Assembly: GCF_001724605.1 (NCBI RefSeq)
Contig: NZ_MEEX01000037.1
Span: 1 to 64,000 of the forward strand
DNA from: Phenylobacterium sp. SCN 70-31
GTDB taxonomy: Bacteria > Pseudomonadota > Alphaproteobacteria > Caulobacterales > Caulobacteraceae
Reading direction: 5' to 3'
Length of the DNA: 64,000 nt
Part shown: in pieces, positions 49,509 through 58,893 of the stretch
How positions within the stretch are numbered: the first letter of the stretch is position 1
Layout of the letters: the number at the start of each line of letters is the position of its first letter
Notes under the pieces: model-generated
Told to the model about the DNA's origin: nothing
Databases searched by the model: none
The model's input: the letters and a program-made list of their open reading frames with translations, nothing else
Translations under genes and position numbers: made by a program

Positions 49509-51116
49509 TCAGCGCGCGCCCGGCAGGGTGTAGTGAACCGTCGCGCCCGGCCCCAGCGGCAGGTCGAAGAACACCCAGGCCACCGTCATGAGCACGCCCG
49601 CGCCCATGAACGCCAGCGCATAGGGCAGCATCATCGCCAGCAGCGAGCCCACGCCGATGCTCGTATCCCAGCGGCGGCAGAACGCCAGGACCAGCGGGAA
49701 GTACGACATCAGGGGCGTCATGATGTTGGTGTAGCTGTCGCCCATCCGGTAGGCCGCCGTGGTCATCTCGGGCGAGATGCCCAGCAGCATGAACATCGGC
49801 ACCACCACCGGCGCCAATGCGCTCCACTTGGCCGAGGCCGAGCCGATGAACAGGTCCAGCACCGACGAGAAGGCCAGCACGCTGACGAGCAGGAACGGCG
49901 CCGGCAGGCTGAGCGCCTGGAGCAGTTCCGCGCCCTGGATCGCCGCGATGGGCCCGAGACGCGACCAGTTGAACATCGCCACGAAGTGCGCCGCGAAGAA
50001 GACGAAGGTGATGTAGGGCGCCATCATCCGCACCCCGTCGATCATCTTCTCCAGCACGTCGGACGCGCCCTTGACGGCCCCCGTGCCGATCCCGAAGGCG
50101 ATGCCGCCCAGCAGGAACAGCAGCATGAAGCCGGCGATGAGCGCGCTGTAGAACGGTTGCAGCCGGGACGGTCCTTCGCGGCTCTCGTCGATCAGCGGCG
50201 TATAGCCCGGCCATAGCGAAAGCGCGGCGAACAGCGCCACCACCAGCAGTGCGGCCAGCCCCGCGAGCTTGAGCCCGCGCCATTCGGCCGGAGTCAGCGC
50301 CGACTTGGCCAGGTCGGCCTTCAGCTCGTCGTCGGCCTCGCCGCCCCACGGCCCCAGCCGCGGCTCGATGATCCGGTCGGTCACGAACCAGACGATGGGT
50401 GTGAAGACGACGACGATGGCCAGGATGAACCACCAGTTGCCCAGCGGGTTCATGGTCCAGGCCGGGTCGATGATGCGCGCCGCCTCCTGGGTGAAGCCGA
50501 ACAGCAGCACGTCGAGCTGGCCGGGCGTGACGTTGCCGGCGAACCCGCCCGACACCGCCGCAAAGGCCGCGGCCAGGCCCGCCAGAGGATGGCGGCCCAC
50601 GGCGGCGTACAGCAACGCCGCCAGCGGAATGAAGACCACATAGGCCGCGTCGGACGCATGGTGCGAAACCATGCCGATGATCGCCACCACCGGCGTCAGG
50701 ATCACCTTCGGCGCATTGCGCAGGCTGGCCCGTATCAGCGCGCTCAGGAGCCCGACACGCTCGGCCACGGCCGCACCGAAGATGATGACGAGGACCTGGC
50801 CCAGGGGCGCGAAGCCGGTGAGCGTACGCCCCATCTCGGTCAGGAGCCTGCCGATGTTCTCCTCCGAGAACAGCGACGTGGCCTTGAAGGTCAGGACGCC
50901 GTTCTCCAGCGTGCCGTACTGCGGAGCCTCGGCGCCGGCGTAGGTGAGCGAGGCCGACCAGCCGAGGGACGCGCCGATCGCCGACAGCACCATCAGCGCC
51001 GCGATCAGCCAGACGAAGATCATGATGGGGTCGGGCAGCAGATTGCCCAGCCGCTCGACTGCGCCCAGGAACCCGCGTGTCCGCGGCGGTCCGCCGCCCG
51101 TCACTTCGTCGCTCAA
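49509..51116 (-). CDS. AbgT-family transporter
   Basis: 535 residues, about 11 or more membrane helices. AbgT family segments: RLGNLLPDPIMIFVWL near the start, the re-entrant region HHASDAAYVVFIPLAALLY, and SGGFAGNVTPGQLDVLLFG. Such transporters import p-aminobenzoyl-glutamate or, in some bacteria, export antimetabolites including sulfonamides. The start is taken as TTG 51116 with GGGGAG upstream; other starts are weaker. Substrate not inferred. Confidence 0.88.
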   Translation of the reverse strand: MSDEVTGGGPPRTRGFLGAVERLGNLLPDPIMIFVWLIAALMVLSAIGASLGWSASLTYAGAEAPQYGTLENGVLTFKATSLFSEENIGRLLTEMGRTLTGFAPLGQVLVIIFGAAVAERVGLLSALIRASLRNAPKVILTPVVAIIGMVSHHASDAAYVVFIPLAALLYAAVGRHPLAGLAAAFAAVSGGFAGNVTPGQLDVLLFGFTQEAARIIDPAWTMNPLGNWWFILAIVVVFTPIVWFVTDRIIEPRLGPWGGEADDELKADLAKSALTPAEWRGLKLAGLAALLVVALFAALSLWPGYTPLIDESREGPSRLQPFYSALIAGFMLLFLLGGIAFGIGTGAVKGASDVLEKMIDGVRMMAPYITFVFFAAHFVAMFNWSRLGPIAAIQGAELLQALSLPAPFLLVSVLAFSSVLDLFIGSASAKWSALAPVVVPMFMLLGISPEMTTAAYRMGDSYTNIMTPLMSYFPLVLAFCRRWDTSIGVGSLLAMMLPYALAFMGAGVLMTVAWVFFDLPLGPGATVHYTLPGAR

Positions 51117-51204
51117 GCTCGAACACTCCCCCGGAGACCGCGGCCGGTAGGCGGCCGGGACTCGGCCGCGTCCAAAGCGACGCCCCCTACCATAACGCGT
51201 CGGA

Positions 51205-52650
51205 TCAGCCCGAGAAGGTGGCCGTGACGATCCGCCCGTCGCGCTCGATGGCCAGGCGCCATGTGCGCGCGGGCTGGCCGACCGCCGCCGCCAGATCGCG
51301 CACCGAGGCGATCTTCGCGCCGTTGACCTCGCGGATGATGTCGCCGCGGCGCAGGCCGATGTTCATGGCGACGCCCCGTTCCACGCGGGCCACCAGGACG
51401 CCCTGGCCCACGAACGGGTCCAGGCCCAGTTCATCGGCCACCGCCGGCGACAGGTTCGCCACCGTGGCCCCGTCGAACGGATGGCGGCCCGCCAGGGTGC
51501 GCTCGTCGCGCGCCGGGGTCGCCGGCGGCGGATCGGCGCGCAGGGTCAGCTGCTGGTCGCGGCCGTCGGCGCGGCGGATGGTGAGCGGGATGGTCTCGCC
51601 CGGCCGGGCGTTGCGCACCACATAGTTGAGGCCGGACGCGTCGACGATGGGCCGCCCCTCGGCCTGCAGCACCACATCGCCGGTCCTGAGCCCCGCGCGG
51701 GCCGCGGGGCCGCCCGGATAGATGTCGGCGATCAGGGCGCCCTGAGGCGTCGGCAGGTCGAGGCTGCGGGCCAGGTCGGCGTTGACGCTCTGGGTCCGCG
51801 CGCCCAGCCAGGGCCGGACGACCGCGCGACCACCGCCCACGGCGGTCTCGACCACCCGTCGCACCACCTCGGCCGGCACGGCGAAGCCCACGCCCGACGA
51901 GGTGCCCGAGCGCGAGAGGATGAAGCTGTTCACGCCGATCAGGTCGCCGTCCATGTCGACCAGGGCGCCGCCGGAATTGCCGGGATTGATGGCCGCATCG
52001 GTCTGGACATAGGCGGCGCCGGCCTCTCCGGTCGGGTCGGTGGCGCGGTTGAGGGCCGAGACGATGCCGTTGGTCACGGTCTGGCCCACCCCGAACGGGT
52101 TGCCGATGGCCAGCACCAGGTCGCCGACCTGGGTGTCGCCGGAATCGTCGATGGCGAGCACGGGCAGGCGCTCGCCCGGCGGCAACTCGACCTTCAGCAC
52201 GGCCAGGTCGGTCCGCGGATCGGCCAGCAGGATGCGGGCCGGGAACTCGCGCCGGTCGTTGAGGCCGATGGTGATCTCCTGGCCGTTCTCGACCACGTGG
52301 TTGTTGGTCACCACGATCCCGTCCTCGCGCACGATCACGCCCGAGCCCAGCGAGGCGGCCAGCCGGGCCTGGGGCACGCCCAGTCCGAAGAGGGACCAGA
52401 ACGGATCGGTCTGCTGGCGCACCAGCCGGCGCGCGGAGATGTTGACCACCGCGGGCGCCGCCCGCTGCACCACGGGCGCGAACGACACCTTCATCGTCGC
52501 GGCGTTGGCGGGCGGCGCGCGGTTCGCCGCGGGCAGGTTCGCCCCGGACGAACTTGTTCCAGGTGAATTGGACTGGGCCTGGCCATCACGGGGCGAGCAG
52601 GCGCCCAGCAGCAGGACCAGGGCGAGGACGGGAACGCGGGACGCGCGCAT
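51205..52650 (-). CDS. HtrA/DegP-family serine protease, lipoprotein
   Basis: 481 residues. Lipoprotein signal with lipobox LLGACS. The trypsin-like domain has catalytic His in VTNNHVV, Asp in DPRTDLAVLKV and Ser in AAINPGNSGGALVD. Two PDZ domains follow (about 270-360 and 380-475: GVLVARVERGVAMNIGLRRGDIIREVNG in parts). It degrades misfolded envelope proteins from the inner or outer membrane. GGAG 5 bases before ATG 52650. An upstream in-frame start is less likely. Confidence 0.93.
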   Translation of the reverse strand: MRASRVPVLALVLLLGACSPRDGQAQSNSPGTSSSGANLPAANRAPPANAATMKVSFAPVVQRAAPAVVNISARRLVRQQTDPFWSLFGLGVPQARLAASLGSGVIVREDGIVVTNNHVVENGQEITIGLNDRREFPARILLADPRTDLAVLKVELPPGERLPVLAIDDSGDTQVGDLVLAIGNPFGVGQTVTNGIVSALNRATDPTGEAGAAYVQTDAAINPGNSGGALVDMDGDLIGVNSFILSRSGTSSGVGFAVPAEVVRRVVETAVGGGRAVVRPWLGARTQSVNADLARSLDLPTPQGALIADIYPGGPAARAGLRTGDVVLQAEGRPIVDASGLNYVVRNARPGETIPLTIRRADGRDQQLTLRADPPPATPARDERTLAGRHPFDGATVANLSPAVADELGLDPFVGQGVLVARVERGVAMNIGLRRGDIIREVNGAKIASVRDLAAAVGQPARTWRLAIERDGRIVTATFSG

Positions 52651-52805
52651 GGAGTCTCCAGGCAGAAGAAGTCGGCGGAACGCTACGCCCCTTTTCGGCG
52701 CAATCATGGCGAAGCCCGACGCCGGCGCATCAAGGCCTGTGCGGGTGAGGCCCACTCGGTATCAGGTCGCCCGGGACGAGGCCACGCGGGATCGGGGTCC
52801 CGAAG

Positions 52806-54059
52806 TCAGGCGCCCGGTTCGCGGGGCGGCGGCCGCGCCGCCCCCAGGATGAGCAGGAGCGCCAGGCCCATCATCGCCGCCGCCAGATAGATCGCGAGGC
52901 CCGGCAGGTGGAATCCCTCGTGGCGGATCGACCAGGCGAACGCCTCCCCGAAGATCACGGGGCCGAAGATGGACGAAAGTCCCATGAGCGCCTGGTTGGC
53001 GCCCTGAAGCTGGCCCTGCTCGCTGGGTTCGACCTTGCGGGTCATCAGGCCCTGGAGCCCGGGCATCATCAGACTGGTGAAGGCGAAGACGGGCACGGCC
53101 AACAGATAGAGCGCTCCGGTGGGCGCCCAGGCGTACCAGGCGAAACCCACGCACCCCGCGGCCGCCCCCAGGATGACTGCGGTCTTCTCCCCGAACCGCT
53201 TCACGATCGGCCCCACCAGAAAGACCTGCACCACCACGCCCGAGACACCCGTCGCCAGGAACGTCCAGCCGAGAACCGCGAGGCCCCAGTCGTAGCGGTA
53301 GCCCATGTAGAGCACGAAGATCGTCGGCAGGACCACGTGGGCGAGCTGGAACAGGAAGCCGACGCTGGCCAGCCGCAGCAGGCCGGGCCGCGAGCGCAGC
53401 AGGACCAGGGAGCCCACCGGATTGGCCTTCTTCCAGTCGAAGGCTTTCGTCCTCCGTTCCGGCGCCAGGCTCTCGGGCAGGACGAAGAGTCCATACAGCC
53501 AGTTGACGAAGGTCAGGCCGGCCGCCGCCACGAACGGCAGGCGCAGATCGATCTCACCCAGTTGTCCGCCGATGAACGGGCCGAAGATGAAGCCGAAGCT
53601 GAAGGCCGACCCCATCCAGCCGAACACCTTCGCGCGCTGATCCGGCGCGGTGACGTCGGCCAGATAGGCGTTGGCGGTCGAGAAGCTGGCCGCCGTCATG
53701 CCGTTGAGGATCCGGCCCAGGTAGAGCCACCATAGTCCCGGGGCCAGCGCCATGAAGACGAAATCGACGGCCAGCCCGAACAGCGAGATCAGAAGCACGG
53801 GCCGGCGGCCGAAGCGGTCGGACATCAGGCCCAGGATCGGTCCGCAGACGAACTGCAACAGGCCCCATGTGGAGGCGAAGACCAGGTTCCACTCCGAGGC
53901 GGCGGCCGTGTCGCCGCCCGTGAATTCCTTGATGAGGTTGGGCAGCACCGGGATCATGATCCCGAACGAGACCGAGTTCATCAGCGCCAGGGCGAAGATG
54001 AAGCCGAAACTGGCCTTTCTGGCCGTGGCGGACGGCCCGCCGGACGCCGGACTGGTCAC
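52806..54059 (-). CDS. MFS transporter of the TCR/Tet type
   Basis: 417 residues from GTG 54059, preceded by GGAGGAGGGG. Twelve helices with the MFS motif A SDRFGRRPVLLISL between helices 2 and 3, and LGRILNGMTAASFSTANAYLADVTAP as in TetA-like drug exporters. The class is predicted drug/H+ antiporter; a tetracycline phenotype is not implied. Followed on the same strand by the SRPBCC-ArsR operon, 64 bases away, perhaps in the same unit. Confidence 0.9.
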   Translation of the reverse strand: MTSPASGGPSATARKASFGFIFALALMNSVSFGIMIPVLPNLIKEFTGGDTAAASEWNLVFASTWGLLQFVCGPILGLMSDRFGRRPVLLISLFGLAVDFVFMALAPGLWWLYLGRILNGMTAASFSTANAYLADVTAPDQRAKVFGWMGSAFSFGFIFGPFIGGQLGEIDLRLPFVAAAGLTFVNWLYGLFVLPESLAPERRTKAFDWKKANPVGSLVLLRSRPGLLRLASVGFLFQLAHVVLPTIFVLYMGYRYDWGLAVLGWTFLATGVSGVVVQVFLVGPIVKRFGEKTAVILGAAAGCVGFAWYAWAPTGALYLLAVPVFAFTSLMMPGLQGLMTRKVEPSEQGQLQGANQALMGLSSIFGPVIFGEAFAWSIRHEGFHLPGLAIYLAAAMMGLALLLILGAARPPPREPGA

Positions 54060-54123
54060 GCTGTCCCCTCCTCCACGCGCCGTTCGGCGTCGTTTTCCCG
54101 GCCGATCTTTCCGGCGGATCGCC

Positions 54124-54597
54124 TCATGGGCCGGCCGCACGCCCACGATAGGACGCCAGAAGTCCCTGCCACCATTCCCCGAGGCGCGCCAGAAGCGCGT
54201 GATCCGGGAAGCCGTGGCGCGCCGCGCTGTCGGCCGGCACGCGATGGAAGCCGCGATGCTCGACGCTGACGCGGGTCTCGTCGCCCACGGCCTCGAAGCG
54301 CACCTCGACCTCGGTGTGAAGGTCGGACGGGAAGCTGGCCTGGCGCCAGGAGAAGACCAGCCGCTCCGGGGGCTCCCAGGCCTGGATCCGGCCGATCTCG
54401 AACACCTTGCCGTTCGCCAGCGTCTCGGTCAGTCGCCCGCCCTCCCCCGGCTCGAAGGCCAGCACGCCGGGGGCGCGCGGCGTGGTCTGGAAGAGCCCGC
54501 TCGGCCGCCACCAGGCGCCGATCTCCTGCACGAACACCTGGAAGGCCCGGGACGGCGACGCCTTCACGCGCAGGGCGACATAGACCCTGGAGGTCAT
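54124..54597 (-). CDS. SRPBCC/AHSA1-domain protein
   Basis: 157 residues of one START/AHSA1 fold: VYVALRVKASPSRAFQVFV, WWRPSGLFQTTP, GGRLTETLANGKVFEIGRIQAWEPPERLVFSW in order, and VSVEHRGFHRVP. These domains bind hydrophobic ligands, and SRPBCC genes with an ArsR gene are a common pair in alphaproteobacteria. Its ATG overlaps the arsR stop by ATGA. Confidence 0.9.
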   Translation of the reverse strand: MTSRVYVALRVKASPSRAFQVFVQEIGAWWRPSGLFQTTPRAPGVLAFEPGEGGRLTETLANGKVFEIGRIQAWEPPERLVFSWRQASFPSDLHTEVEVRFEAVGDETRVSVEHRGFHRVPADSAARHGFPDHALLARLGEWWQGLLASYRGRAAGP

Positions 54598-54965
54598 TCC
54601 CCGGAAGCTCCCGAGGCCTCGATGTGGGCCTTGAAGGCGGCGAGCTGGGCGCTCCAGAGCCGCTCGCTCTCCTCGAGCCAGCGCAGCAGATGGACCATGG
54701 GTTCGGGCCTCAGGGCGTAGATGCGCACGCGCGCGTCGAACTCGGGATGGGTCTCCTCCACCAGCCCGCTCCGGCGCAGGGTGCGCAGGTGCCGGCTCAT
54801 GGCCGGCGGCGACAACTCCAGCGCGCGCGCCAGTTCCCCCGCCGCCCGGGGCCGCTCGGCCAGCAGGTCCACGACGCGCCGGCGGTGCGGATCGGCCAGG
54901 GCGGCCAGGGTCCGATCCAGCGCCGGGGCCAGGTCTGTGGCCAGATCTCGGGCGGCGGACGTCAC
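54594..54965 (-). CDS. ArsR-family winged-helix regulator
   Basis: 123 residues from GTG 54965. Winged-helix core LAALADPHRRRVVDLLAERPRAAGELARALELSPPAMSRHLRTLRRSGLVEE in parts; no ArsR-type Cys metal site. The C-terminal extension with WLEESERLWSAQLAAF is common in the SRPBCC-linked subgroup. It probably represses its own operon. It overlaps the cupin stop by GTGA and the SRPBCC start by ATGA. Confidence 0.9.
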   Translation of the reverse strand: MTSAARDLATDLAPALDRTLAALADPHRRRVVDLLAERPRAAGELARALELSPPAMSRHLRTLRRSGLVEETHPEFDARVRIYALRPEPMVHLLRWLEESERLWSAQLAAFKAHIEASGASGE

Positions 54966-55336
54966 GCGGGGCGGTGCGTCGTGCCGGCGCCGTAGGTGAT
55001 GGCGATGAACCGGCTGGGCTCGGGCACGAGGGCGCGGTGCCAGACCCCCTTCGGCACGACGCAGGTGGCCCCCGGCGCCATCTCCAGACGGCGCTCCCTC
55101 CCGGCCTCGTCGAGGATCATGATCATACGGCCCTCGATCAGGACCAACACCTCGTCGCCGCCCGGATGCATCTCCCAGTTGGGCCAGTCCTCCTCGCTGA
55201 CATAGGCGGAGACCAACGTACTCAGGAGGTCGGGATTGTCGTCCACTGTCTCCCAGAAGCCCGCAACCGGATGCCGGCGGAGCCGGCCCTGGCCGTCCAG
55301 GCTGAGGTAGGTGTCCTCAAGGTCCAGCCGCGGCAT
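54962..55336 (-). CDS. Cupin-domain protein
   Basis: 124 residues. One cupin fold with HPGGDEVLVLIEGRMIMILDE (His and Glu metal-site positions) and the second motif GVWHRALVPEPSRF. The C-terminus AITYGAGTTHRP ends in another His. Possibly a small dioxygenase or binding protein; substrate unknown. The ATG overlaps the VOC stop by one base (TGATG). Confidence 0.88.
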   Translation of the reverse strand: MPRLDLEDTYLSLDGQGRLRRHPVAGFWETVDDNPDLLSTLVSAYVSEEDWPNWEMHPGGDEVLVLIEGRMIMILDEAGRERRLEMAPGATCVVPKGVWHRALVPEPSRFIAITYGAGTTHRPA

Positions 55337-55836
55337 CAGAGCCAGCCCGTGATCTTCAGGCCGCTGGCGGCCTCGGCCTCCTCGCGACTCACCGCACGAA
55401 CCGCCTGGGACACGGTCCAGATGTGTCCTTCCGGGTCGCGGCAACGGTAGGTGAGGTCGCCGTAGAACTGCATTTCGGGCTCGGCCAGGATCTCCATGCC
55501 CGCCGCCCGGGCGCGTTCGCAGTGGGCGTGGATGTCGGTGTCCGCCTTGATGTGGACCGACTGGGTGACCTTGCGACCGATCGAGGCCGGGCTCTTGTGG
55601 TCGTCGCTCCATTCCGAGCCGACCATGATCGCAGCCCCGCCGTACCGCATCTCGGAGTGGGCGAGATTTCCGTCATCGTCCTCGATCAGCATGAACAATT
55701 CGAAGCCGAAGGCGGCCTCCAGGAATTTCAGGGCGGCCTTGGGATCTCGGTAGACCACTGCGGAGATCAGGGCGGGCCGCCAGTCGGCGTCAGCGGTCTT
55801 GTCTGATTCCGGGACGGCGGCGGGGCGCTGGGGCAT
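55336..55836 (-). CDS. VOC/glyoxalase-like protein
   Basis: 166 residues from ATG 55836, with AAAGGA 7 bases upstream. The vicinal-oxygen-chelate fold shows as WRPALISAVVYRDPKAALKFLEAAFGFE, GGAAIMVGSEW and CRDPEGHIWTVSQAV near the end. It is the first gene of a VOC-cupin-ArsR-SRPBCC operon with overlaps at every junction. Likely a small-molecule binding or isomerase protein regulated by the ArsR protein. Confidence 0.88.
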   Translation of the reverse strand: MPQRPAAVPESDKTADADWRPALISAVVYRDPKAALKFLEAAFGFELFMLIEDDDGNLAHSEMRYGGAAIMVGSEWSDDHKSPASIGRKVTQSVHIKADTDIHAHCERARAAGMEILAEPEMQFYGDLTYRCRDPEGHIWTVSQAVRAVSREEAEAASGLKITGWL

Positions 55837-55863
55837 GTCGATGTCCTTTCGAGGATCGACAAT

Positions 55864-55893
55864 ATTTAACCCATATGACAACTATCTCGTCAA
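55864..55893 (-). promoter_or_regulatory. Promoter of the VOC-cupin-ArsR-SRPBCC operon
   Basis: On the minus strand TTGACG (55888-55893) is followed after 17-18 bases by GTTAAA/TTAAAT. The AT-rich stretch between and beyond (ATAGTTGTCATATGG) stands out from the background and is where an autoregulating ArsR protein would bind. The -35 box lies in the last codons of the upstream phosphodiesterase gene. Confidence 0.55.
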
Positions 55894-57099
55894 GGCCGTC
55901 GCCACGTCGCCGATGTCCCCGTCGTTCGGCTCGGGCGTCACGCCCAGAAGATGGGCCAGGAGCGGATAGACGCTGACGTTGTCGAACGCGGGCAGGATCG
56001 TTCCCGGGCGAAAGGCCGGCCCCCCAGCCACGAAGACCGCCGCCATCTCCGGACTCTCCGGATCGAAGCCGTGGTTGCCGCCTTCCGGCCAGCTCGGGCG
56101 ATAGTCCCGCGTGGTCAGCGACCAGCCCGTCTCGGGCAGGCAGAAGATCGGCGCGACGCGCGGATTACGGCCATATCGGAAGCGTTCGGGAATCTCCGCC
56201 TTGCGCCAGCACGCCATGTGGGGATGAGGCTGCAGCAGCGCCGCCTCCACCTCCGCCGTCCGGCCCTCGGCGGGATAGATCGCCATGAAGGCGCCGGCCG
56301 CCAGGGTGCGCCACGCCGACCTCGGCAGGACCTCGTCCATGAAGATCCGGCGATCGGGGGCGAGCGGGGCCATGCCGTGATCGGCCACGACGACAAGGTT
56401 GGCGACGATCCCCCTCGCCTTCAGGCCCGCGGCCAGCCGGCCGACCTGCGTATCGACCTCGGCCACGGCGGCGATGGTCTCCGGCGCATCCGGCCCGAAG
56501 CGGTGACCGGCCGTGTCCACCGTGTCGAAGTAGAGGGTGAGGAACTGCGGGCGTCGGCCAAGCGGCAGATCCAGCAGCGCCAGAAGGTCGTCGACCCGGG
56601 CGGCGTTGGGCCGCGACATCTGGAAGGCGCGCCAGTGGGTGGGCCGCACACCTCGGATCTCGGCCTCGGAGCCGGGCCAGTAGACGGGCGCGGTGACGAC
56701 GCCCGCCTGCTCGGCCGTCACCCAGATCGGCGCGCCCTGGTCCCACCACTTGCGGTCGCCCACGGCCTTGCGGTTCGACATCCGGAAGGTTTCGCCGGGG
56801 ATCTCCGGATCCTCGAAGGTGTTGTCGACGATTCCGTGCCGGTCGGGCCGCAGGCCGGTGACCAGGGTGTAGTGGTTGGGGAACGTCTTCGACGGGAATG
56901 ACGGCCGCATGACGCCCTGCACACCGTGCCGGGCCAGGCGCGACAGGTTGGGGGTCGCCTCCCGGTCCAGATAGTCGGGCCGGAAGCCGTCGATGGAGAC
57001 CAGGATCACCGGCGCCCGTCCGGCCGGCGGCGGCTCCGGCGCCGTGGCGCAGGCCGCGAACGAGAGCGAGACGATTGTGAGGAGGAGCCAGCGGAACAT
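55882..57099 (-). CDS. Ectonucleotide pyrophosphatase/phosphodiesterase (alkaline phosphatase superfamily), lipoprotein
   Basis: 405 residues from ATG 57099. Lipoprotein signal with SFAACAT. The NPP domain has metal-binding VSIDGFRPDYLD, the catalytic Thr in PSFPSKTFPNHYTLVTGLRP, DTVDTAGHRFGP, VVADHGMAPL and the C-terminal metal ligand NHGFDPESPEM. It hydrolyses phosphodiesters such as nucleotides or lipids in the envelope. Two codons upstream there is a TTG alternative. Confidence 0.9.
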   Translation of the reverse strand: MFRWLLLTIVSLSFAACATAPEPPPAGRAPVILVSIDGFRPDYLDREATPNLSRLARHGVQGVMRPSFPSKTFPNHYTLVTGLRPDRHGIVDNTFEDPEIPGETFRMSNRKAVGDRKWWDQGAPIWVTAEQAGVVTAPVYWPGSEAEIRGVRPTHWRAFQMSRPNAARVDDLLALLDLPLGRRPQFLTLYFDTVDTAGHRFGPDAPETIAAVAEVDTQVGRLAAGLKARGIVANLVVVADHGMAPLAPDRRIFMDEVLPRSAWRTLAAGAFMAIYPAEGRTAEVEAALLQPHPHMACWRKAEIPERFRYGRNPRVAPIFCLPETGWSLTTRDYRPSWPEGGNHGFDPESPEMAAVFVAGGPAFRPGTILPAFDNVSVYPLLAHLLGVTPEPNDGDIGDVATALTR

Positions 57100-57142
57100 C
57101 CCCAAAGCATAGCTCGGGGATGCGACAGGCGCACAAACGCGA

Positions 57143-57172
57143 AAGGCCCCGGACGCGGACGTCCGGGGCCTT
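57143..57172 (-). terminator. Terminator after rplQ
   Basis: Stem AAGGCCCCGGAC / GTCCGGGGCCTT. On the minus strand it is followed by TCGCG after TTT, 26 bases past the rplQ stop. It ends the rpsM-rpsK-rpoA-rplQ transcript. Confidence 0.75.
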
Positions 57173-57197
57173 GCCCGAAATCGTTCGATGACGCGGG

Positions 57198-57623
57198 CTA
57201 CTCGTCCGCGCCGAAGCCCTGGTCGGCCGTGGGACCGGAGTCCTTGCCTTTTTCCGACGGATCGCGGTCGACGAACTCGATCACGGCCATCGGCGCGTTG
57301 TCGCCGTGGCGGAAACCGGCCTTGAGCACGCGGATGTAGCCGCCGTTGCGGTCGGCGTAGCGGGGGCCGAGCACGCCGAACAGCTTGCCGACCTGAGCGA
57401 CGTCCCGGACCTGGCTGATCGCCTGGCGACGCGCATGCAGGTCGCCGCGCTTGGCCAGGGTCACCAGCTTCTCCACGAAGGGGCGGAGTTCCTTGGCCTT
57501 CGGCAGGGTGGTCACGATCTGCTCGTGCTTGATCAGGCTGGCCGACATGTTGGCGAACATGGCGGTGCGGTGGGCGGTCGTACGACCCAGTTTGCGGTGG
57601 GCTTTGCCGTGACGCATCTTCAA
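57198..57623 (-). CDS. rplQ: Ribosomal protein L17
   Basis: 141 residues. Clear L17: MRHGKAHRKLGRTTAHRTAMFANM, LIKHEQIVTTLPKAKELRPFVEKLVTLAKRGDLHARR in order, then the loop with RYADRNGGYIRVLKAG and IEFVDRDPSEKGKDSG. Large-subunit protein near the tunnel exit. Last gene of the operon, ended by the hairpin at 57143-57172. 180 bases separate it from rpoA, with GC-rich sequence and no recognised site. Confidence 0.97.
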   Translation of the reverse strand: MKMRHGKAHRKLGRTTAHRTAMFANMSASLIKHEQIVTTLPKAKELRPFVEKLVTLAKRGDLHARRQAISQVRDVAQVGKLFGVLGPRYADRNGGYIRVLKAGFRHGDNAPMAVIEFVDRDPSEKGKDSGPTADQGFGADE

Positions 57624-57803
57624 TCTCCTGGGCTCATCGGCCCGCCGGACGCCCGATCGCCTGGGCGTCGCCTAAACCAAGTCCCGGCCTGCTCCCGCCC
57701 GGGTCAACACGAAGCGCCGGGGCCCTCCGCCGCTGTTGCGGCTTCGTCGGGCCCGAACCGCCTCCCCGGATGGAGGGGCGACCGGAGTCGGCGCGGAATA
57801 GTC

Positions 57804-58820
57804 CTACATCTGGTCTTCGAACTTCTTCGCCAGCTCTTCGATGTTCTCCGGCGGCCAGTTCGGCACGTCCATGCCGAGGTGAAGGCCCATCCCGGCAAGA
57901 ACTTCCTTGATCTCGTTCAGCGACTTGCGGCCGAAGTTCGGGGTGCGGAGCATCTCCGCCTCGGTCTTCTGGATCAGGTCGCCGATGTAGACGATGTTGT
58001 CGTTCTTCAGGCAGTTGGCCGAACGGACCGACAGCTCCAGCTCGTCCACCTTCTTGAGCAGCGCCGGGTTGAACGGCAGCTCCGGCTTGGCCTCGCCCTC
58101 GACCTTCTTCTTCGGCTCTTCGAAGGTGATGAAGATCTGGAGCTGGTCCTGGAGGATGCGCGCGGCGTAGGCCACGGCGTCGACCGGGCTCACGGCGCCG
58201 TTCGTCTCGACTTCCATCACGAGCTTGTCGTAGTCGAGCGACTGCCCCTGACGGGTGGGCTCGACGCGGAAGGCGACGCGCTTGACCGGCGAATAGAGGG
58301 CGTCGACGGCGATGAGGCCGATCGGGGCGTCCTCGGGACGGTTCATCTCGGCGGCGACATAGCCCTTGCCGGTGTTGACCGTGAACTCCATGCGCACCGT
58401 GGCGCCGTCGTCCAGCGTGCAGAGCACGTGGTCGGGGTTCAGGATCTCGATGTCGGACGGGGCCTCGATCTGGCCGGCCGTCACGGCGCCCGGGCCGGTG
58501 GCGCGGAGCGTCATGCGCTTCGGCCCTTCGGCGTGCATCCGCAGCGCGAGCTGCTTGATGTTGAGGACGATGTCGACGACGTCCTCACGCACCCCTTCCA
58601 GGGACGAGAACTCGTGGACCACGCCATCGATCTGCACCGCGGTCACCGCCGCGCCTTGCAGAGAGGAGAGAAGAACGCGGCGCAGGCTGTTGCCCAGCGT
58701 CACGCCGAACCCGCGCTCGAGGGGCTCGGCCACCAGACGCGCCTTGCGGGCGGCGTCGGCGCCGGTCTCGATTTGCGGCTTCTCGGGACGGATAAGCTCG
58801 TTCCAGTTTCTTTCGATCAC
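57804..58820 (-). CDS. rpoA: RNA polymerase alpha subunit
   Basis: 338 residues from GTG 58820 (VIERNWNELIRPEKP), with GAGGGA upstream. N-terminal domain (ERGFGVTLGNSLRRVLLSSLQGAAVTA dimer interface) and C-terminal domain with VRSANCLKNDNIVYIGDLIQKTEAEMLRTPNFGRKSLNEIKE in order, the UP-element and activator contact. Length matches Caulobacter RpoA. Expressed with rpsM, rpsK and rplQ. Confidence 0.98.
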   Translation of the reverse strand: MIERNWNELIRPEKPQIETGADAARKARLVAEPLERGFGVTLGNSLRRVLLSSLQGAAVTAVQIDGVVHEFSSLEGVREDVVDIVLNIKQLALRMHAEGPKRMTLRATGPGAVTAGQIEAPSDIEILNPDHVLCTLDDGATVRMEFTVNTGKGYVAAEMNRPEDAPIGLIAVDALYSPVKRVAFRVEPTRQGQSLDYDKLVMEVETNGAVSPVDAVAYAARILQDQLQIFITFEEPKKKVEGEAKPELPFNPALLKKVDELELSVRSANCLKNDNIVYIGDLIQKTEAEMLRTPNFGRKSLNEIKEVLAGMGLHLGMDVPNWPPENIEELAKKFEDQM

Positions 58821-58893
58821 GGGTGTCCCTCGAAAACGCAGGATCGCCGGCCGCAAATCCACGGCCGGCGTAAGGGAATAACAGCTCGAACGG

